A stretch of DNA of 64,000 nt from Paracoccaceae bacterium (GTDB taxonomy: Bacteria > Pseudomonadota > Alphaproteobacteria > Rhodobacterales > Rhodobacteraceae), in the NCBI GenBank assembly GCA_016124615.1, contig WGNF01000011.1:1-64000 (forward strand), read 5' to 3'. Under the pieces are notes generated by a model that worked only from the letters and a program-made list of their open reading frames with translations, made no database searches and had not been told where the DNA came from. Position numbers and translations under genes: made by a program. Positions 8,283-18,478 of this stretch are shown here, piece after piece (within the stretch, counting starts at the first letter, position 1; each line of letters opens with the position of its first letter).

Positions 8283-10645
8283 TGCGGGCACTCGACCGGA
8301 AGCTCCTGCGTGACCTGCGTCGCCTGTGGGCGCAATGCCTCGCCATCGCTCTGGTGCTCGGTTGCGGCGTCATGGTGCTGGTGCTGGCGACCGGCGTCGA
8401 ACGCTCGCTTCGTCTGACGCGCGACGCCTACTACGACCGCGCCCGCTTCGCCGAGGTCTTCGCCACCGCCACCCGCGCGCCGAAGGAACTACTGCCCGCG
8501 ATCGCCCGCATCCCCGACGTGGCGCTAGCCGAGGCACGTGTTTCGATGAACGTCGTCATCGACCTGCCAGGGATGGAGAAGCCGGCGCAGGCCCGCGTGC
8601 TGTCGCTCCCCGCTGCGGGTGCGCCGCTGCTGAACCGGCCCACGGTACGGCTCGGCCGGCTGCCCGATCCGGCGCGGGCCGACGAAGTGGCCGTGTCGGA
8701 GAACTTCGCCGAGGCGAACGGTCTCACCCCCGGCAAGAGCTTCGTGGCGATCCTGAACGGGCAGAAGCGCGAGCTGCGGATCGCCGGCCTCGTGCTCTCG
8801 CCCGAGTTCGTCTACCTGATCGGCCCGGGCGCGCTGATGCCGGACGATCGCCATTATGGCGTGATCTGGATGAACGAGGAGCCGGCGGCGGCGGTGGCCG
8901 GCCTCACCGGCGCGTTCAACGATCTCGGCCTGCGTCTGGCTCGTGGAGCCTCGGAACCGGCGGTGATCGCCGCACTGGACCGGCTGCTGGCGCCCTACGG
9001 CGGCACTGGAGCCTACGGGCGGGACCGTCAGGTCTCCGATACTTTTCTGCGCGGGGAACTCGACCAGTTGGGCGCTATGGCTGTGATCCTGCCGCCGATC
9101 TTCCTGATCGTCTCGGCTTTCCTGGTGAACATGGTGCTGAGCAGGCTGATTCTACTGGAGCGGCCCGTCATTGGGCTGCTGAAGGCGATGGGCTTCACCG
9201 GGCGGGAGATCGCCGCGCACTATCTGAAGCTCTCGATCGGTATGGGCATCGGCGGGGTGCTTCTCGGATGGGTCATGGGCTGGTGGCTGGGCGCGCAGAT
9301 GACCCAGCTCTACACGGAGTTCTACCGCTTTCCCTATCTCATCTACGCGCCCGGTACTGCGAGCTTCGCGATATCCGGCCTGATGGGCCTTGGCGCGGTG
9401 ATCCTCGGCGCCTTCCGTGCCGTCCGCTCCAGTGCGCGGCTGCGGCCCGCCGTCGCCATGCTGCCGCCGACGCCGCCGCTCTACCGACGGGGCTGGATCG
9501 ACGCCGCCGCCGAGGGGCTGCGGCTCCGGCAGACAACGATGATGATCCTGCGCTCGATCACGCGCTGGCCTGGTCGCGCGGCGGTGACCGTGCTCGGCGT
9601 GGCGGCCGCGATCGCCGTACTCGTCGCCTGCTTCTTCACCTTCGACTCGATCGCCGCCGTGGTCGACGAGGCCTTTACTCGCACCAACCGCCAGCAGGTG
9701 ACGCTGCATCTGGCGCGTGACGTGCCCGCCGCGGTGAAAGACGCAGCCGCCCACCTGCCTGGCGTGATCCGGGTCGAGGGCGCCTTCGGCCTACCGGTCA
9801 GGCTGACCAGCGGCTGGCGGAGCGCACTGACCCAGGTCGAGGCGCGCGACAGCGGCGACGTCCTCGTCCGCGTGCTCGACGAGAGCGGACACGCAGCCGC
9901 CATGCCGCCCGAGGGGCTCGTGCTGCCTGAAAGCCTCGCGACCAAGCTCGGCGTCGCCCCCGGCGACAGCGTGACCATGTCGCTCCTCGCCCCGCCGCGG
10001 GAGAGCTTCGAGGTACCGGTGTCCCGGGTCATGCGGCAGAGCCTCGGCGAGATGGCCTATGTCTCCGCGCCCGCGTTGTTCCGGCTGATGCGGCAGGCCC
10101 CCCAGGTGAACCGGCTGAACCTGCTCGTCGACACCGCCGAGCTGCCCTCCCTATACGCCGCGGCGAAGGCGGCGCCTGCGGTAGACGGCGTGCTGCTCTG
10201 GACCGACATCCGCTCGCAATTCGACGCGACAATCAACGAGAACCTGACCCGCACCGTTGTGGTGTATGCGATTCTCGGCGTCCTCATCACCGTCGGCGTC
10301 ATCTACAACGCCGCCCGCATCCAGCTTTCCGAGCGGTCCTACGAGCTCGCAAGCCTGCGCGTCCTTGGCTTCACCCGGGTCGAGGTAGGCTATGTGCTGG
10401 TGGGGGAACTCATGCTGCTCACCCTTTTTGCGATCCCGCCGGGCTTTCTCGGCGGCTACGGCTTCTCGGCGCTGATCTCGGCCGGTTTCTCAACCGACGT
10501 GATCCGCATCCCGCTCGTCATCTCCCGGCGCACCTATGCGATCGCCGGGCTCATCGCCTTCGTCGCGGCCTTCGTCGCGGCGCTTTTGGTCCGCCGCAGG
10601 CTGGACCGAGTGAACCTCGCCACCGCCCTGAAACAGAGGGAGTGA
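8276..10645 (+). CDS. FtsX-family ABC permease (789 aa)
   Basis: This is a large permease with an N-terminal helix (about 20-40), a long periplasmic region, and two FtsX domains (helices at about 260-375 and 660-785), plus a central helix pair near 440. The double FtsX architecture suggests the polypeptide supplies the whole membrane part as a pseudo-dimer. It starts inside the ATPase gene (the GTGATG region at 8276-8282) and is followed after one base by the HlyD adaptor. The likely role is export of a compound or lipid across the envelope. Specificity cannot be read from the sequence. Confidence 0.9.
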
Positions 10646-10646
10646 C

Positions 10647-11894
10647 ATGCGTCATCGCCTATTCCCCGCCCTTGTCGGCGTCCTCGCGCTGGTCGCCGCC
10701 CTCGCTTGGGCCTTCTGGCCGGAGTCCATGCCTGTGGACCTCGTCACCATCGCACGGGCCCCGATGGAGGTGACCGTCTCGGCCGAGGGGGTAACTCATA
10801 TCCGCAATGTCTATGAGGTGACGGCACCGATGGCCGGCACCGTCTCCCGCTCCCCGGTGGAGATCGGCGACGCAGTGACTGCGGACGAAACCGTGGTCGC
10901 CTCGATCCGGCCGCTCGAGCCAGCCTTCCTTGACGCCCGCGCCCGCGCTCAGGCCGAAGCGGCGGTGGACGAGGCACTGGCCGGGTTGCAGCTCGCAAAG
11001 GCGAAGCTCACCCAGGCGCTGACCGATCAGGACCACGCAGAAAGCGAATACGCCCGCGCCCTGGCCCTCGCTGACCGCGGCACGATCCCGCTACAGATGC
11101 TGGAGGATGCCGATACGGCGCGGAGGACCGCGAGGGCCGCAGTCGATGCCGCGCAATCGTCCGTCAGCCTGCAGCAGGCGACCTTGAACCGGATGGAAGC
11201 CCAGCTGGTCGGCCCAGAGAGCGCGGGAAGCCCGTCATCGAACACCTGCTGCCTCGACATCAAGGCCCCGGCCACGGGCACCGTGCTCTCGCTCGCCAAC
11301 TCCAGTACCCGGCCCGTGCAGGCGGGCGAGTCGCTGATGACGATCGGTCGCCTGGACGATCTGGAAGTGGTCGTCGATCTGCTTTCCTCCGACGCGGTGA
11401 ACGTGCCCCCAGGCGCCCCGGCGCATATCGAGCGCTGGGGCGGGCCGCAGCCGATCGTCGGCAAGGTCCGGCAGATTGAGCCAGCGGCCTTCACCAAGGT
11501 CTCCGCCCTCGGAATCGAGGAACAGCGCGTTCGCCTCCGCCTCGACATCCGCACCCCCATCGCGCAGCGCGGCGGCCTCGGAGACAACTACCGGGTTTTC
11601 GCGCAGGTCGTGATCTGGTCCGGTCAGGACGTGCTGCAGGTGCCGATCGGGGCGCTGTTCCGCTCTGGCGAACGCTGGGCCGTGTTCCGCGACACGGGCG
11701 GGCGGGCGGTGCTGACGCCGGTGGAGATCGGTCACCAGAACGACCTCACGGCCGAGGTCCTCTCCGGTCTCGCCGAAGACGATCGCGTGGTGGCCTTCCC
11801 GAGCGCCAGGATTGCCGATGGCGTTCGCATCTCGGCGCAGCCGGGCGCCTATATCGCCGAACGCAGCAGCGCGTCGCGCGCGAGCAACGGATAA
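10647..11894 (+). CDS. HlyD-family periplasmic adaptor subunit
   Basis: The 415-residue membrane-fusion protein has an N-terminal anchor (about 5-22), a biotinyl-lipoyl half (VTAPMAGTVSRSPVEIGDAV, about 59-78), and a coiled-coil hairpin (about 90-180) rich in Ala/Arg/Gln. The second lipoyl half (DIKAPATGTVLSL) and a beta-barrel domain follow. It links the upstream ATPase/permease pair to the periplasm or an outer-membrane channel. No TolC-type gene is visible nearby, so an unlinked outer-membrane partner is expected. AGAGGGAG precedes the ATG. Confidence 0.92.
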   Translation: MRHRLFPALVGVLALVAALAWAFWPESMPVDLVTIARAPMEVTVSAEGVTHIRNVYEVTAPMAGTVSRSPVEIGDAVTADETVVASIRPLEPAFLDARARAQAEAAVDEALAGLQLAKAKLTQALTDQDHAESEYARALALADRGTIPLQMLEDADTARRTARAAVDAAQSSVSLQQATLNRMEAQLVGPESAGSPSSNTCCLDIKAPATGTVLSLANSSTRPVQAGESLMTIGRLDDLEVVVDLLSSDAVNVPPGAPAHIERWGGPQPIVGKVRQIEPAAFTKVSALGIEEQRVRLRLDIRTPIAQRGGLGDNYRVFAQVVIWSGQDVLQVPIGALFRSGERWAVFRDTGGRAVLTPVEIGHQNDLTAEVLSGLAEDDRVVAFPSARIADGVRISAQPGAYIAERSSASRASNG

Positions 11895-11899
11895 CGGAC

Positions 11900-14260
11900 A
11901 TGCATTCAACCGCTCAGCAAGGTGGCACTGATATGGAGAGCGAAATGGACGACCGGGGACCGGGCCTCGCGAAGCGCGCGGCGCGGTACATGCTCTTCCC
12001 GACGGTAGCGGCGCTGCTGCTGGCCGGGGCGGTGTTGGTCCTGGTGGGTCGGCCGGAGCTTTCGACGCTGGCCTGGCTCGCCGGCACTCTGCTTGCGCTT
12101 CTGGCGCTCCTTCTCGAGATCGCGCTGCGTCTCGGCCGCGGCGAGTTTGGCCTCGACCTGATCGCGGCGCTCGCCATGGCCGGAGCGCTTCTGCTCGGCG
12201 AACACCTCGCCGGTATCATCATCGCCGTGATGTTCACCGGCGGCGAGGCGCTGGAAGATTTCGCCCAAAGACGCGCTCAGAGGGAACTGACCGCCCTTCT
12301 CGCGCATGCGCCCCGAACGGCAGCAAAATATCTCGACTCTGGTATCGCGGAGGTGCCGATCGGGACGCTCGAAACCGGCGATCGCATCCTCGTCCGACAT
12401 GGAGAGGTTGTACCGGCGGATGGCGACGTCGCGCGAGGGCCTGCCGTGCTCGACGAATCCGCGCTCACCGGCGAGGCCATGCCCGTGCGCCGCACAACCG
12501 GCGAGCCGGTGATGAGTGGCGCGGTCAATTCCGGCGACCCGTTCGACCTGAAGCTGTCGGCTTCCGCCGACCGCAGTACCTACGCCGGCATCATCCGGCT
12601 GGTTCGCGCCGCCCAGCAGTCGAAGGCGCCGATGGCTAGAATGGCGGATCGCTTCGCACTTGCCTTTCTGCCTCTCACGCTCGCGCTTGCCGGCGGAGCC
12701 TGGGTTCTGAGCGGAGACCCCGACCGGGCGCTCGCAGTGCTCGTTGTCGCCACGCCCTGCCCGCTGATCCTGGCGGTGCCGGTCGCCATCATCTCCGGCG
12801 TGTCCCGTTGCGCGAGCAAGGGTGTCCTGGTCAAGGGGGGCGGCGCGCTCGAAACGCTCGCGCGGGTCCGCACCGTGCTCTTCGACAAGACGGGTACCGT
12901 AACCGCGGGCAGCGCACGCTTGGTCGACCTCAAGCTGCGCCCTGACGCCGATCCGGCGCAAGTGCTGCAGCTTGCGGCCTCGCTTGATCAGGTCTCACAG
13001 CATGTCATCGCGGAGGCCCTCGTGGCCGCGGCGCGGGAGCGCAGGTTGGATCTCGTGACGCCGACTTCCGTCAAGGAGGTGCCGGGCGCCGGTGTCGAGG
13101 GGCGGATCGACGATCGGAGCGTAGTTGTCGGCGGTTGGGACTTTGTGACCGGCAGGCTCCCCGGCTCGGACTTTCAGACTGAGCTCGGCCGCTGGATCCG
13201 GCGCGCGGGAGCCGCCAGCGTGCTCGTTGCCGTCGATGGCGCACTGCTCGGTGCCTTCCTCTTCGCCGACGAGGTCAGGCCTGAGGCCGGAACCGTCCTG
13301 CGTCGGCTCCGCGGAGCGGGGGCCAACCGAATCGTGCTCGCCACCGGCGACCGGGCCGACCTTGCGGAGAGCGTGGCCGCGTTTCTCGGCGTGGATCGTG
13401 TCGCCGCCGAGCTGAAGCCGGATGACAAGATCAGGGTCGTCGAGGAAGAACGGCGGGAGCATGGGCCCGTCATGATGGTGGGCGACGGCGTGAACGACGC
13501 ACCGGCCCTCGCCGCGGCGGACATCGGCGTCGCCATGGGTGCTCGCGGCGCCGCAGCCTCGTCCGAGGCGGCGGATGTGGTGATCCTGCTCGACCGGCTA
13601 GATCGTCTGGCCAGTGCTATGAGCATCGCGCGGCGCTCCCGCGGGATCGCGCTCGAGAGCGTCTACGCCGGGATGGGCCTCTCCATTGTGGCGATGTTCG
13701 TCGCCGCCCTCGGATATCTCCAGCCCGTCGAGGGTGCGATCCTGCAGGAAGTGATTGACGTGGCGGTCATCCTGAATGCGCTGCGCGCCCTTGGGCCTTC
13801 CATCCGGGACCGCTTTGGCCACGCGCACATGCCGGGCAAGGAGCTTTCCGGGCTTGAGGCGGAGCATCGGGAACTCATGGACGTTCTTGAGGCGATCAAT
13901 GCTTCCGCCGAGCGGTCCCGACATTTGCCGGGTCCGGCGTTGCGGCAGGAGCTGGAGGCGCTCGACCGGATGCTCAACGGACGGCTCCTGCCGCATGAGA
14001 TGAAGGACGACAGAGAGATCTACGAGGAAATCCGGAAGAAGGCGGGCGACGACAACGCGCTTGCGGGCATGAGCCGCACGCATATGGAGATCATCCGAAT
14101 GGTACGGAGCCTTGAGATGATGCGCGCTATGCTCGCTCAGACGGAACCGAGCGACACCGAGCGCTACGAGTTGCAGCGCCTGTTGCACGGACTGGCCGCT
14201 GTGACCCGGCTCCATTTTGCGCAGGAAGAGGAGATCTACCGGTCGCTGGAATCCGCTTGA
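11900..14260 (+). CDS. P1B-5-type metal ATPase with C-terminal hemerythrin domain
   Basis: The 786-residue pump lacks an N-terminal HMA domain. It has about two early helices, TGEAMP, the membrane motif TPCPL (285-289), phosphorylation site DKTGT (329-333), hinge GDGVND (528-533) and QEVID in a late helix (616-620). TPC plus QEXXD marks the P1B-5 subgroup, reported to export Fe/Ni. The C-terminal 130 residues form a four-helix hemerythrin-like domain with candidate diiron ligands H656, H699, E700, H728, H763, H772 and E776/E777. Fusion to hemerythrin is known in this subgroup and may sense iron, oxygen or NO. A start at 11933 is also possible. It follows the HlyD gene after 5 bases. Confidence 0.9.
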   Translation: MHSTAQQGGTDMESEMDDRGPGLAKRAARYMLFPTVAALLLAGAVLVLVGRPELSTLAWLAGTLLALLALLLEIALRLGRGEFGLDLIAALAMAGALLLGEHLAGIIIAVMFTGGEALEDFAQRRAQRELTALLAHAPRTAAKYLDSGIAEVPIGTLETGDRILVRHGEVVPADGDVARGPAVLDESALTGEAMPVRRTTGEPVMSGAVNSGDPFDLKLSASADRSTYAGIIRLVRAAQQSKAPMARMADRFALAFLPLTLALAGGAWVLSGDPDRALAVLVVATPCPLILAVPVAIISGVSRCASKGVLVKGGGALETLARVRTVLFDKTGTVTAGSARLVDLKLRPDADPAQVLQLAASLDQVSQHVIAEALVAAARERRLDLVTPTSVKEVPGAGVEGRIDDRSVVVGGWDFVTGRLPGSDFQTELGRWIRRAGAASVLVAVDGALLGAFLFADEVRPEAGTVLRRLRGAGANRIVLATGDRADLAESVAAFLGVDRVAAELKPDDKIRVVEEERREHGPVMMVGDGVNDAPALAAADIGVAMGARGAAASSEAADVVILLDRLDRLASAMSIARRSRGIALESVYAGMGLSIVAMFVAALGYLQPVEGAILQEVIDVAVILNALRALGPSIRDRFGHAHMPGKELSGLEAEHRELMDVLEAINASAERSRHLPGPALRQELEALDRMLNGRLLPHEMKDDREIYEEIRKKAGDDNALAGMSRTHMEIIRMVRSLEMMRAMLAQTEPSDTERYELQRLLHGLAAVTRLHFAQEEEIYRSLESA

Positions 14261-14421
14261 GGTCCGCCAATCTGAGCTCGGCAGTGGAGCGACCCGCTGC
14301 CGGCAACGGACGGCGGCCCTCCCGTTAGGCGAGCAACGGCATTGTGGTGGTCGCGGCGGTTCCCGTCGAGAGACCAGAGGGCTCCCGTGTGGACCTGCAG
14401 AGCGAGGTCGGCCGGGAAGCA

Positions 14422-15120
14422 TCAGGCCGCCACGCCGAAGATCATGCCGACCGCGGCCGTGATCGCCATGGCAAGCGCACCCCAAAACAGAACGCGCGCG
14501 GCACCTCTGGCAAGCCCGGCCCCGCCCGCGGTTGCTCCGAGCGCGCCGAGCACCACCAGCGCAACGAGCGTCGTTATGGCAACGACGGTGCCGACGGCAC
14601 CCGCTGGCGTCAGCAACGCTACGAGCAGGGGGACGACGGCGCCAATGGCGAAGGTTGCAGCCGAGACGAGTGCGGCCTGCACCGGGCGCGCTGTGACGGT
14701 CTCGGAGATTCCGAGCTCGTCCCGGGCGTGGGCACCGAGCGCATCGCGTTCGGTGAGCTGCACCGAGACCTGCCGGGCCAGATCTTCGTCGAGACCGCGG
14801 GCGGCATAGATTGCGGTCAACTCATCGAGTTCCGCCTCTGGGTCTTCCGTCAACTCCCGCCGCTCGCGGGCAAGATCGGCGCGTTCGGCATCGGTCTGGG
14901 AACTGACCGAGACATATTCGCCGGCGGCCATCGACATCGCACCGGCGACCAGACCGGCAAGCCCCGCGACGATGACCTCCGGCTTGCCGGACCCGGCCGC
15001 GGCAACGCCGACGACCAGGCTCGCGGTCGAGACGATGCCGTCGTTCGCGCCGAGTACCGCGGCCCGCAGCCAGCCGATGCGGTGCACCATGTGAATTTCG
15101 GAATGGGTCAACCTGCTCAT
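14422..15120 (-). CDS. VIT1/CCC1-family metal transporter
   Basis: The 232-residue protein begins with the family hallmark region GANDGIVSTASLVVGVAAAG and AGAMSMAAGEYVSVSSQTDAE, followed by the acidic cytoplasmic metal-binding segment (about 80-120) and three more helices. VIT/CCC1 proteins are H+-coupled Fe2+/Mn2+ transporters; bacterial members probably export the metal. Its ATG overlaps the stop of the sensor kinase gene by four bases, so it is the third gene of a regulator-kinase-transporter operon and a likely target or partner of that system. Confidence 0.92.
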   Translation of the reverse strand: MSRLTHSEIHMVHRIGWLRAAVLGANDGIVSTASLVVGVAAAGSGKPEVIVAGLAGLVAGAMSMAAGEYVSVSSQTDAERADLARERRELTEDPEAELDELTAIYAARGLDEDLARQVSVQLTERDALGAHARDELGISETVTARPVQAALVSAATFAIGAVVPLLVALLTPAGAVGTVVAITTLVALVVLGALGATAGGAGLARGAARVLFWGALAMAITAAVGMIFGVAA

Positions 15121-16505
15121 TTTGGTCCTCCTGAACCGCTGATCGATAGGGATGATGTGTCGGTGCCGTGACGCGATCGTGTCGCCGGCAGTGCGAATGA
15201 CGCTTCGAAACCGTCCTCGCCGCCTGGCACAGGCGAGGAAAGCGAGAGGCTGCCGCCGACGCCCTCGGCAATTGCCTTCACGATCGAGAGGCCGAGCCCG
15301 CTGCCGGGCGCCACGGCGCCCCCGCGCTCGAAGGCAGCGGTGAGTTGGGCGAGGATTTGAGCCGGCACGACGGGGCCCGCGTTGGTGATCCGGAGAAGGC
15401 CAGCTGGTGTCAACGCCACCTGAACGGGCGTCGCGGCCGATCCGTGCCGCAGCGCGTTCTCGATCAGGTTGCGGGCAAGAATCGCGAAGGCATCCGGATC
15501 GATGTCCGAAGGCACCGGGCGATCCGGCAGGGTAGCTTCGATCCGCTCCAGCCCGTCCGAGCGTTGGAAATCGTCGATCACCATGTGAAGGATCGGCCGC
15601 ATGTCCGAGGGGGCTTCTGTGCGCAGCCGGCCGCCTTCCGCCCGCGCAAGCTGCATGAGCTTCTCCGACAGCCTGGCCAGCCGCTTCAGCACCACCTCAA
15701 CCTCGCCGACCTTGCGACGGGCCGTCTCGTCGCGGGTCTCCGCCGCAAGCCGCTGCAACCGCGCCAGGGCGGCTGCGAGCGGCGTTCGGAGCTCGTGCGC
15801 CGCGTTGGCGGTGAAGCTCCGCTCCGCACCCAGCGTGCGCCTCAGTCGGCCGAGCAGGCCGTTCACGGCGGCGGCCACTGGCACGATCTCGTCGGGAAGG
15901 CCCTCGGCCGGAATCGGGGTGAGGTCGCCCGCGCCGCGAGTCGCCAGCGCTTCCCCGAACAGGGCGAGCGGGCGCACCGTCCGGTGCACCGCAAACCAGA
16001 TGCCGACCAGGCTGAGCGGGACCAGGATCAGGAGGGGTACCGCAAGCTGGAACCAGACTTTCTGAGCAGCATCGGCGCGGTAACTGAGCGGTTCGGCAGC
16101 CGCGATGGTGAGGCTGCCGCGCAGCGCCGCATCATAGTAGAGGCGGTGCTTCGCCGTCTGCTGGAAGCCGATCGCCCGGAATGGCGGAAAATCCGCCGGA
16201 TCGGCATTGTGCGAGGTCATCAGCACCCGGCCACCCCCGTCCCGGACAACATAGGTCAGAAGCTCGTCATGCGGGCGAAGTGGCGCGATGCGGCGGGTGC
16301 TCCCGTCGTCGCCGCGGTCGAAGATGTCGACCGCGGCGAGCGGCAGGATCCGTTGCGCCGCCTCTTGCAGCGCGCTGTCGAAGACGGCAGCCATCCGGCG
16401 GTTCACCACCTCGGCCGTCAGTGCCGCAGCGGCGATCCAGAGCAACGCGACACCGAGGCCGACGAACAGCGAGAGCCGACCCTGAAGCGAGGATGGCCGC
16501 CTCAC
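15117..16505 (-). CDS. Sensor histidine kinase (QseC/PmrB type)
   Basis: The 462-residue kinase starts at a GTG that overlaps the regulator stop codon (GTGA). It has a first helix (about 10-30), a periplasmic sensor of about 130 residues, a second helix near 165-185, HAMP, the H-box AHELRTPLAA with H237 as phosphoacceptor, N-box NLIENALRHG and G-box GSGLGLSIVKA. The sensor domain has no obvious metal-ligand cluster. It pairs with the upstream OmpR-type regulator and is coupled to a VIT metal transporter downstream, so iron, manganese or redox sensing is plausible. Confidence 0.9.
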   Translation of the reverse strand: MRRPSSLQGRLSLFVGLGVALLWIAAAALTAEVVNRRMAAVFDSALQEAAQRILPLAAVDIFDRGDDGSTRRIAPLRPHDELLTYVVRDGGGRVLMTSHNADPADFPPFRAIGFQQTAKHRLYYDAALRGSLTIAAAEPLSYRADAAQKVWFQLAVPLLILVPLSLVGIWFAVHRTVRPLALFGEALATRGAGDLTPIPAEGLPDEIVPVAAAVNGLLGRLRRTLGAERSFTANAAHELRTPLAAALARLQRLAAETRDETARRKVGEVEVVLKRLARLSEKLMQLARAEGGRLRTEAPSDMRPILHMVIDDFQRSDGLERIEATLPDRPVPSDIDPDAFAILARNLIENALRHGSAATPVQVALTPAGLLRITNAGPVVPAQILAQLTAAFERGGAVAPGSGLGLSIVKAIAEGVGGSLSLSSPVPGGEDGFEASFALPATRSRHGTDTSSLSISGSGGPK

Positions 16506-17164
16506 CGACCCGCTCCCAGCCGGTAGCCGAGACCGCGAACGGTCTCGATGGCGGTCGCGCCCAGCTTCTTGCGGATGTGGCTGACATGCACCTCGATCGT
16601 GTTGCTCTCGATGGCGCTGTCGAACGAATAGAGACGCTCCTCCAACTGGGCCTTCGAGAGAAGCTGTCCTGGACGCAGCACGAAAGCCTCGAAGAGCGTC
16701 CATTCGCGCGCGGTCAGGGAAACGGGCTTGCCGACGCGAAACACGCTGCGCGCAGCGAGGTCCACCTCCAGATCGCCGAAACTGACGAGCGGGTTCGGAT
16801 TGCCCGAATAGCGCCGCGCCACGGCGTTCAGCCGGGCCGAAAGTTCGCTGAGGTCGAACGGTTTGACCAGATAGTCGTCCGCCCCCGCGTTGAGGCCCGC
16901 GATACGGTCGCTGATCTGGTCGAGCGCCGTCAGGATGATGACCGGCGTCACATCGCCGCGTGCGCGCAGCTCGCGCAGAAAGGTGAGACCCCGGCCATCC
17001 GGCAACATGAGATCGAGCAACACGAGGTCGTAAGGCACCACATCGAGACTCGACCTTGCATCGCCGAGGCGGGTCACCCAATCAGGCGAATGACCTTCGG
17101 TCAGGATATGCTCGCGCACATCGGCCCCAAGGTCTTTGTCATCTTCGATCAGCAAAACGCGCAT
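16502..17164 (-). CDS. OmpR-family response regulator
   Basis: The protein is 220 residues from the ATG at 17164. The receiver domain has acidic pocket EDD (7-9), phosphoacceptor D51 (LLDLMLPDG) and K near 100 (VKPFD). It is followed by a winged-helix DNA-binding domain ending TVRGLGYRLG. A start at 17173 is equally possible, since AGGGACGG lies close to both. It is the first gene of an operon with the kinase and VIT transporter. A divergent PepSY/cytochrome b/ApbE cluster begins at 17309, a probable regulated target. Confidence 0.93.
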   Translation of the reverse strand: MRVLLIEDDKDLGADVREHILTEGHSPDWVTRLGDARSSLDVVPYDLVLLDLMLPDGRGLTFLRELRARGDVTPVIILTALDQISDRIAGLNAGADDYLVKPFDLSELSARLNAVARRYSGNPNPLVSFGDLEVDLAARSVFRVGKPVSLTAREWTLFEAFVLRPGQLLSKAQLEERLYSFDSAIESNTIEVHVSHIRKKLGATAIETVRGLGYRLGAGR

Positions 17165-17308
17165 CGCACCCATCCGTCCCTGCTCGCCGCCGCCCTTCTT
17201 GCTCCTGAAGCTTAGGGCAGGCTGAAGACGAAACCGAGCTGGCTTCAGCCTGCCATCAGCCTCTCCAGCCATATGAGCCTAATGCAACCCTAAGCGGGAG
17301 ACGCAACG

Positions 17309-17713
17309 ATGAGAAAACCTTTGATGCTCGCAATTGCTCTGGCCGGACTCGGCGCGGCGGGACTCGCGGTCGCCGAAGAGGATGGCTGCCGGGCGCCGAT
17401 GGCGGACTGGCAGTCCCGCGAAGCCGTCGAGCAGTTGGCGGACTCGCGGGGCTGGCGCGACGGACGGATAAAGACCGAGGATGGTTGCTACACCATCCAA
17501 GCCCGCGATTTCGACGGCCGCAAGATGAAAGCGCGCGTCGATCCGGCGACACTTGCCATCCTCGGCGTGGCGCATGAGCACGAAGACGAGGACAACGACG
17601 GAGAGGACGATGATGACGGCGGCCAGGGCCCCCGGGCGGCGCCCGCCGGGACGGTCGCGCCTCCGGACAACGGGCTCTTCCGCAAGGGCGGGGCCGGAGT
17701 GGTCGCAAAATGA
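17309..17713 (+). CDS. Small exported PepSY-domain protein with acidic tail
   Basis: The 134-residue protein has a signal peptide (cleavage near AVA-EE) and one PepSY-type unit (REAVEQLADSRGW to PATLAILG, about 36-90). Two cysteines (27 and 60) flank it. The tail is highly acidic (HEHEDEDNDGEDDDDGG). It starts the five-gene redox cluster and is divergent from the response regulator operon. The role of free PepSY proteins is unclear; a metal or redox-sensing partner of the periplasmic machinery is plausible. GCGGGAG precedes the ATG. Confidence 0.8.
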   Translation: MRKPLMLAIALAGLGAAGLAVAEEDGCRAPMADWQSREAVEQLADSRGWRDGRIKTEDGCYTIQARDFDGRKMKARVDPATLAILGVAHEHEDEDNDGEDDDDGGQGPRAAPAGTVAPPDNGLFRKGGAGVVAK

Positions 17714-18321
17714 CCGTTCGCGTCTGGGACCCGCTACTGCGTCTGTTCCATTGGGGACTTGTCGGCGCTGTCGCCGTCGCCTGGCTGAGCTCCGAGGAGG
17801 GCCAGCCGCTGCACCAGGCGGCCGGTTACGTCGCCGCCGGTCTGATCGCTTTCCGCCTGCTTTGGGGGTTTATCGGGCCACGCTATGCGCGCTTTGCCCA
17901 ATTCATTCACGGCCCAGCCGCCGTCGCGGGTTACCTCGGAGCCATGCTCCGGGGGCGCGAGCGACGTTACCTCGGGCATAACCCAGCGGGCGCAGTGATG
18001 ATCGTCGCCTTGCTCCTCAGCTTGTCCGGTACCATTTTCACCGGTTGGCTCATGGCCGAGCCCAATCGGTTGGCGATGCTGCCGACCCTGCCCGCCGCCG
18101 TCTCGCCCGCCTTCGCGGAGGAGCACGAAAGCGGCTCGCGCGGCGCGGTCGGCGCCGTCTCCGTCAAGGACCTCCATGGTGCCTTGGCCGATCTGACGCT
18201 GCTTCTCGTTGCCCTGCACCTCGTCGGCGTCGCCTTCGCCAGTCTGCGCCACAACGAGAATCTCGCCCGGGCCATGGTGACGGGGCGGAAGCGCGCGCCC
18301 GACCCGGACGACGTATCCTGA
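17710..18321 (+). CDS. Cytochrome b561-like membrane protein
   Basis: The 203-residue protein belongs to the cytochrome b/b6 family that carries two haems b in four helices. Candidate haem ligands are the histidines of LFHWGL (about 12-15), PLHQAAGY (33-40), and those near KDLHGALADL and VALHLVGV late in the protein. The ATG overlaps the PepSY stop by four bases. It could pass electrons between the quinone pool or the reductase at 18965 and a periplasmic acceptor. Confidence 0.88.
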   Translation: MTVRVWDPLLRLFHWGLVGAVAVAWLSSEEGQPLHQAAGYVAAGLIAFRLLWGFIGPRYARFAQFIHGPAAVAGYLGAMLRGRERRYLGHNPAGAVMIVALLLSLSGTIFTGWLMAEPNRLAMLPTLPAAVSPAFAEEHESGSRGAVGAVSVKDLHGALADLTLLLVALHLVGVAFASLRHNENLARAMVTGRKRAPDPDDVS

Positions 18322-18478
18322 GCAAGCCAGGCTCAGGTTCGCATGGGACGGTGTCCCACTCCCGTGCGGGGCCCCGCCGTCTGTCCCGCGGTGGGGCCCA
18401 CTCTGGCGGCCGTGCCGGCATCATGTCCGGCCCGTCGACTCCGAATTCCACGATGAACTTCAGATGAGAGATCGCACG

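Noticed and set aside
15117-17081. A long minus-strand reading through both the kinase and the regulator region
   Set aside because: The upstream part is out of frame with the regulator, whose OmpR domains are clear. The kinase starts at the GTG at 16505, overlapping the regulator stop.
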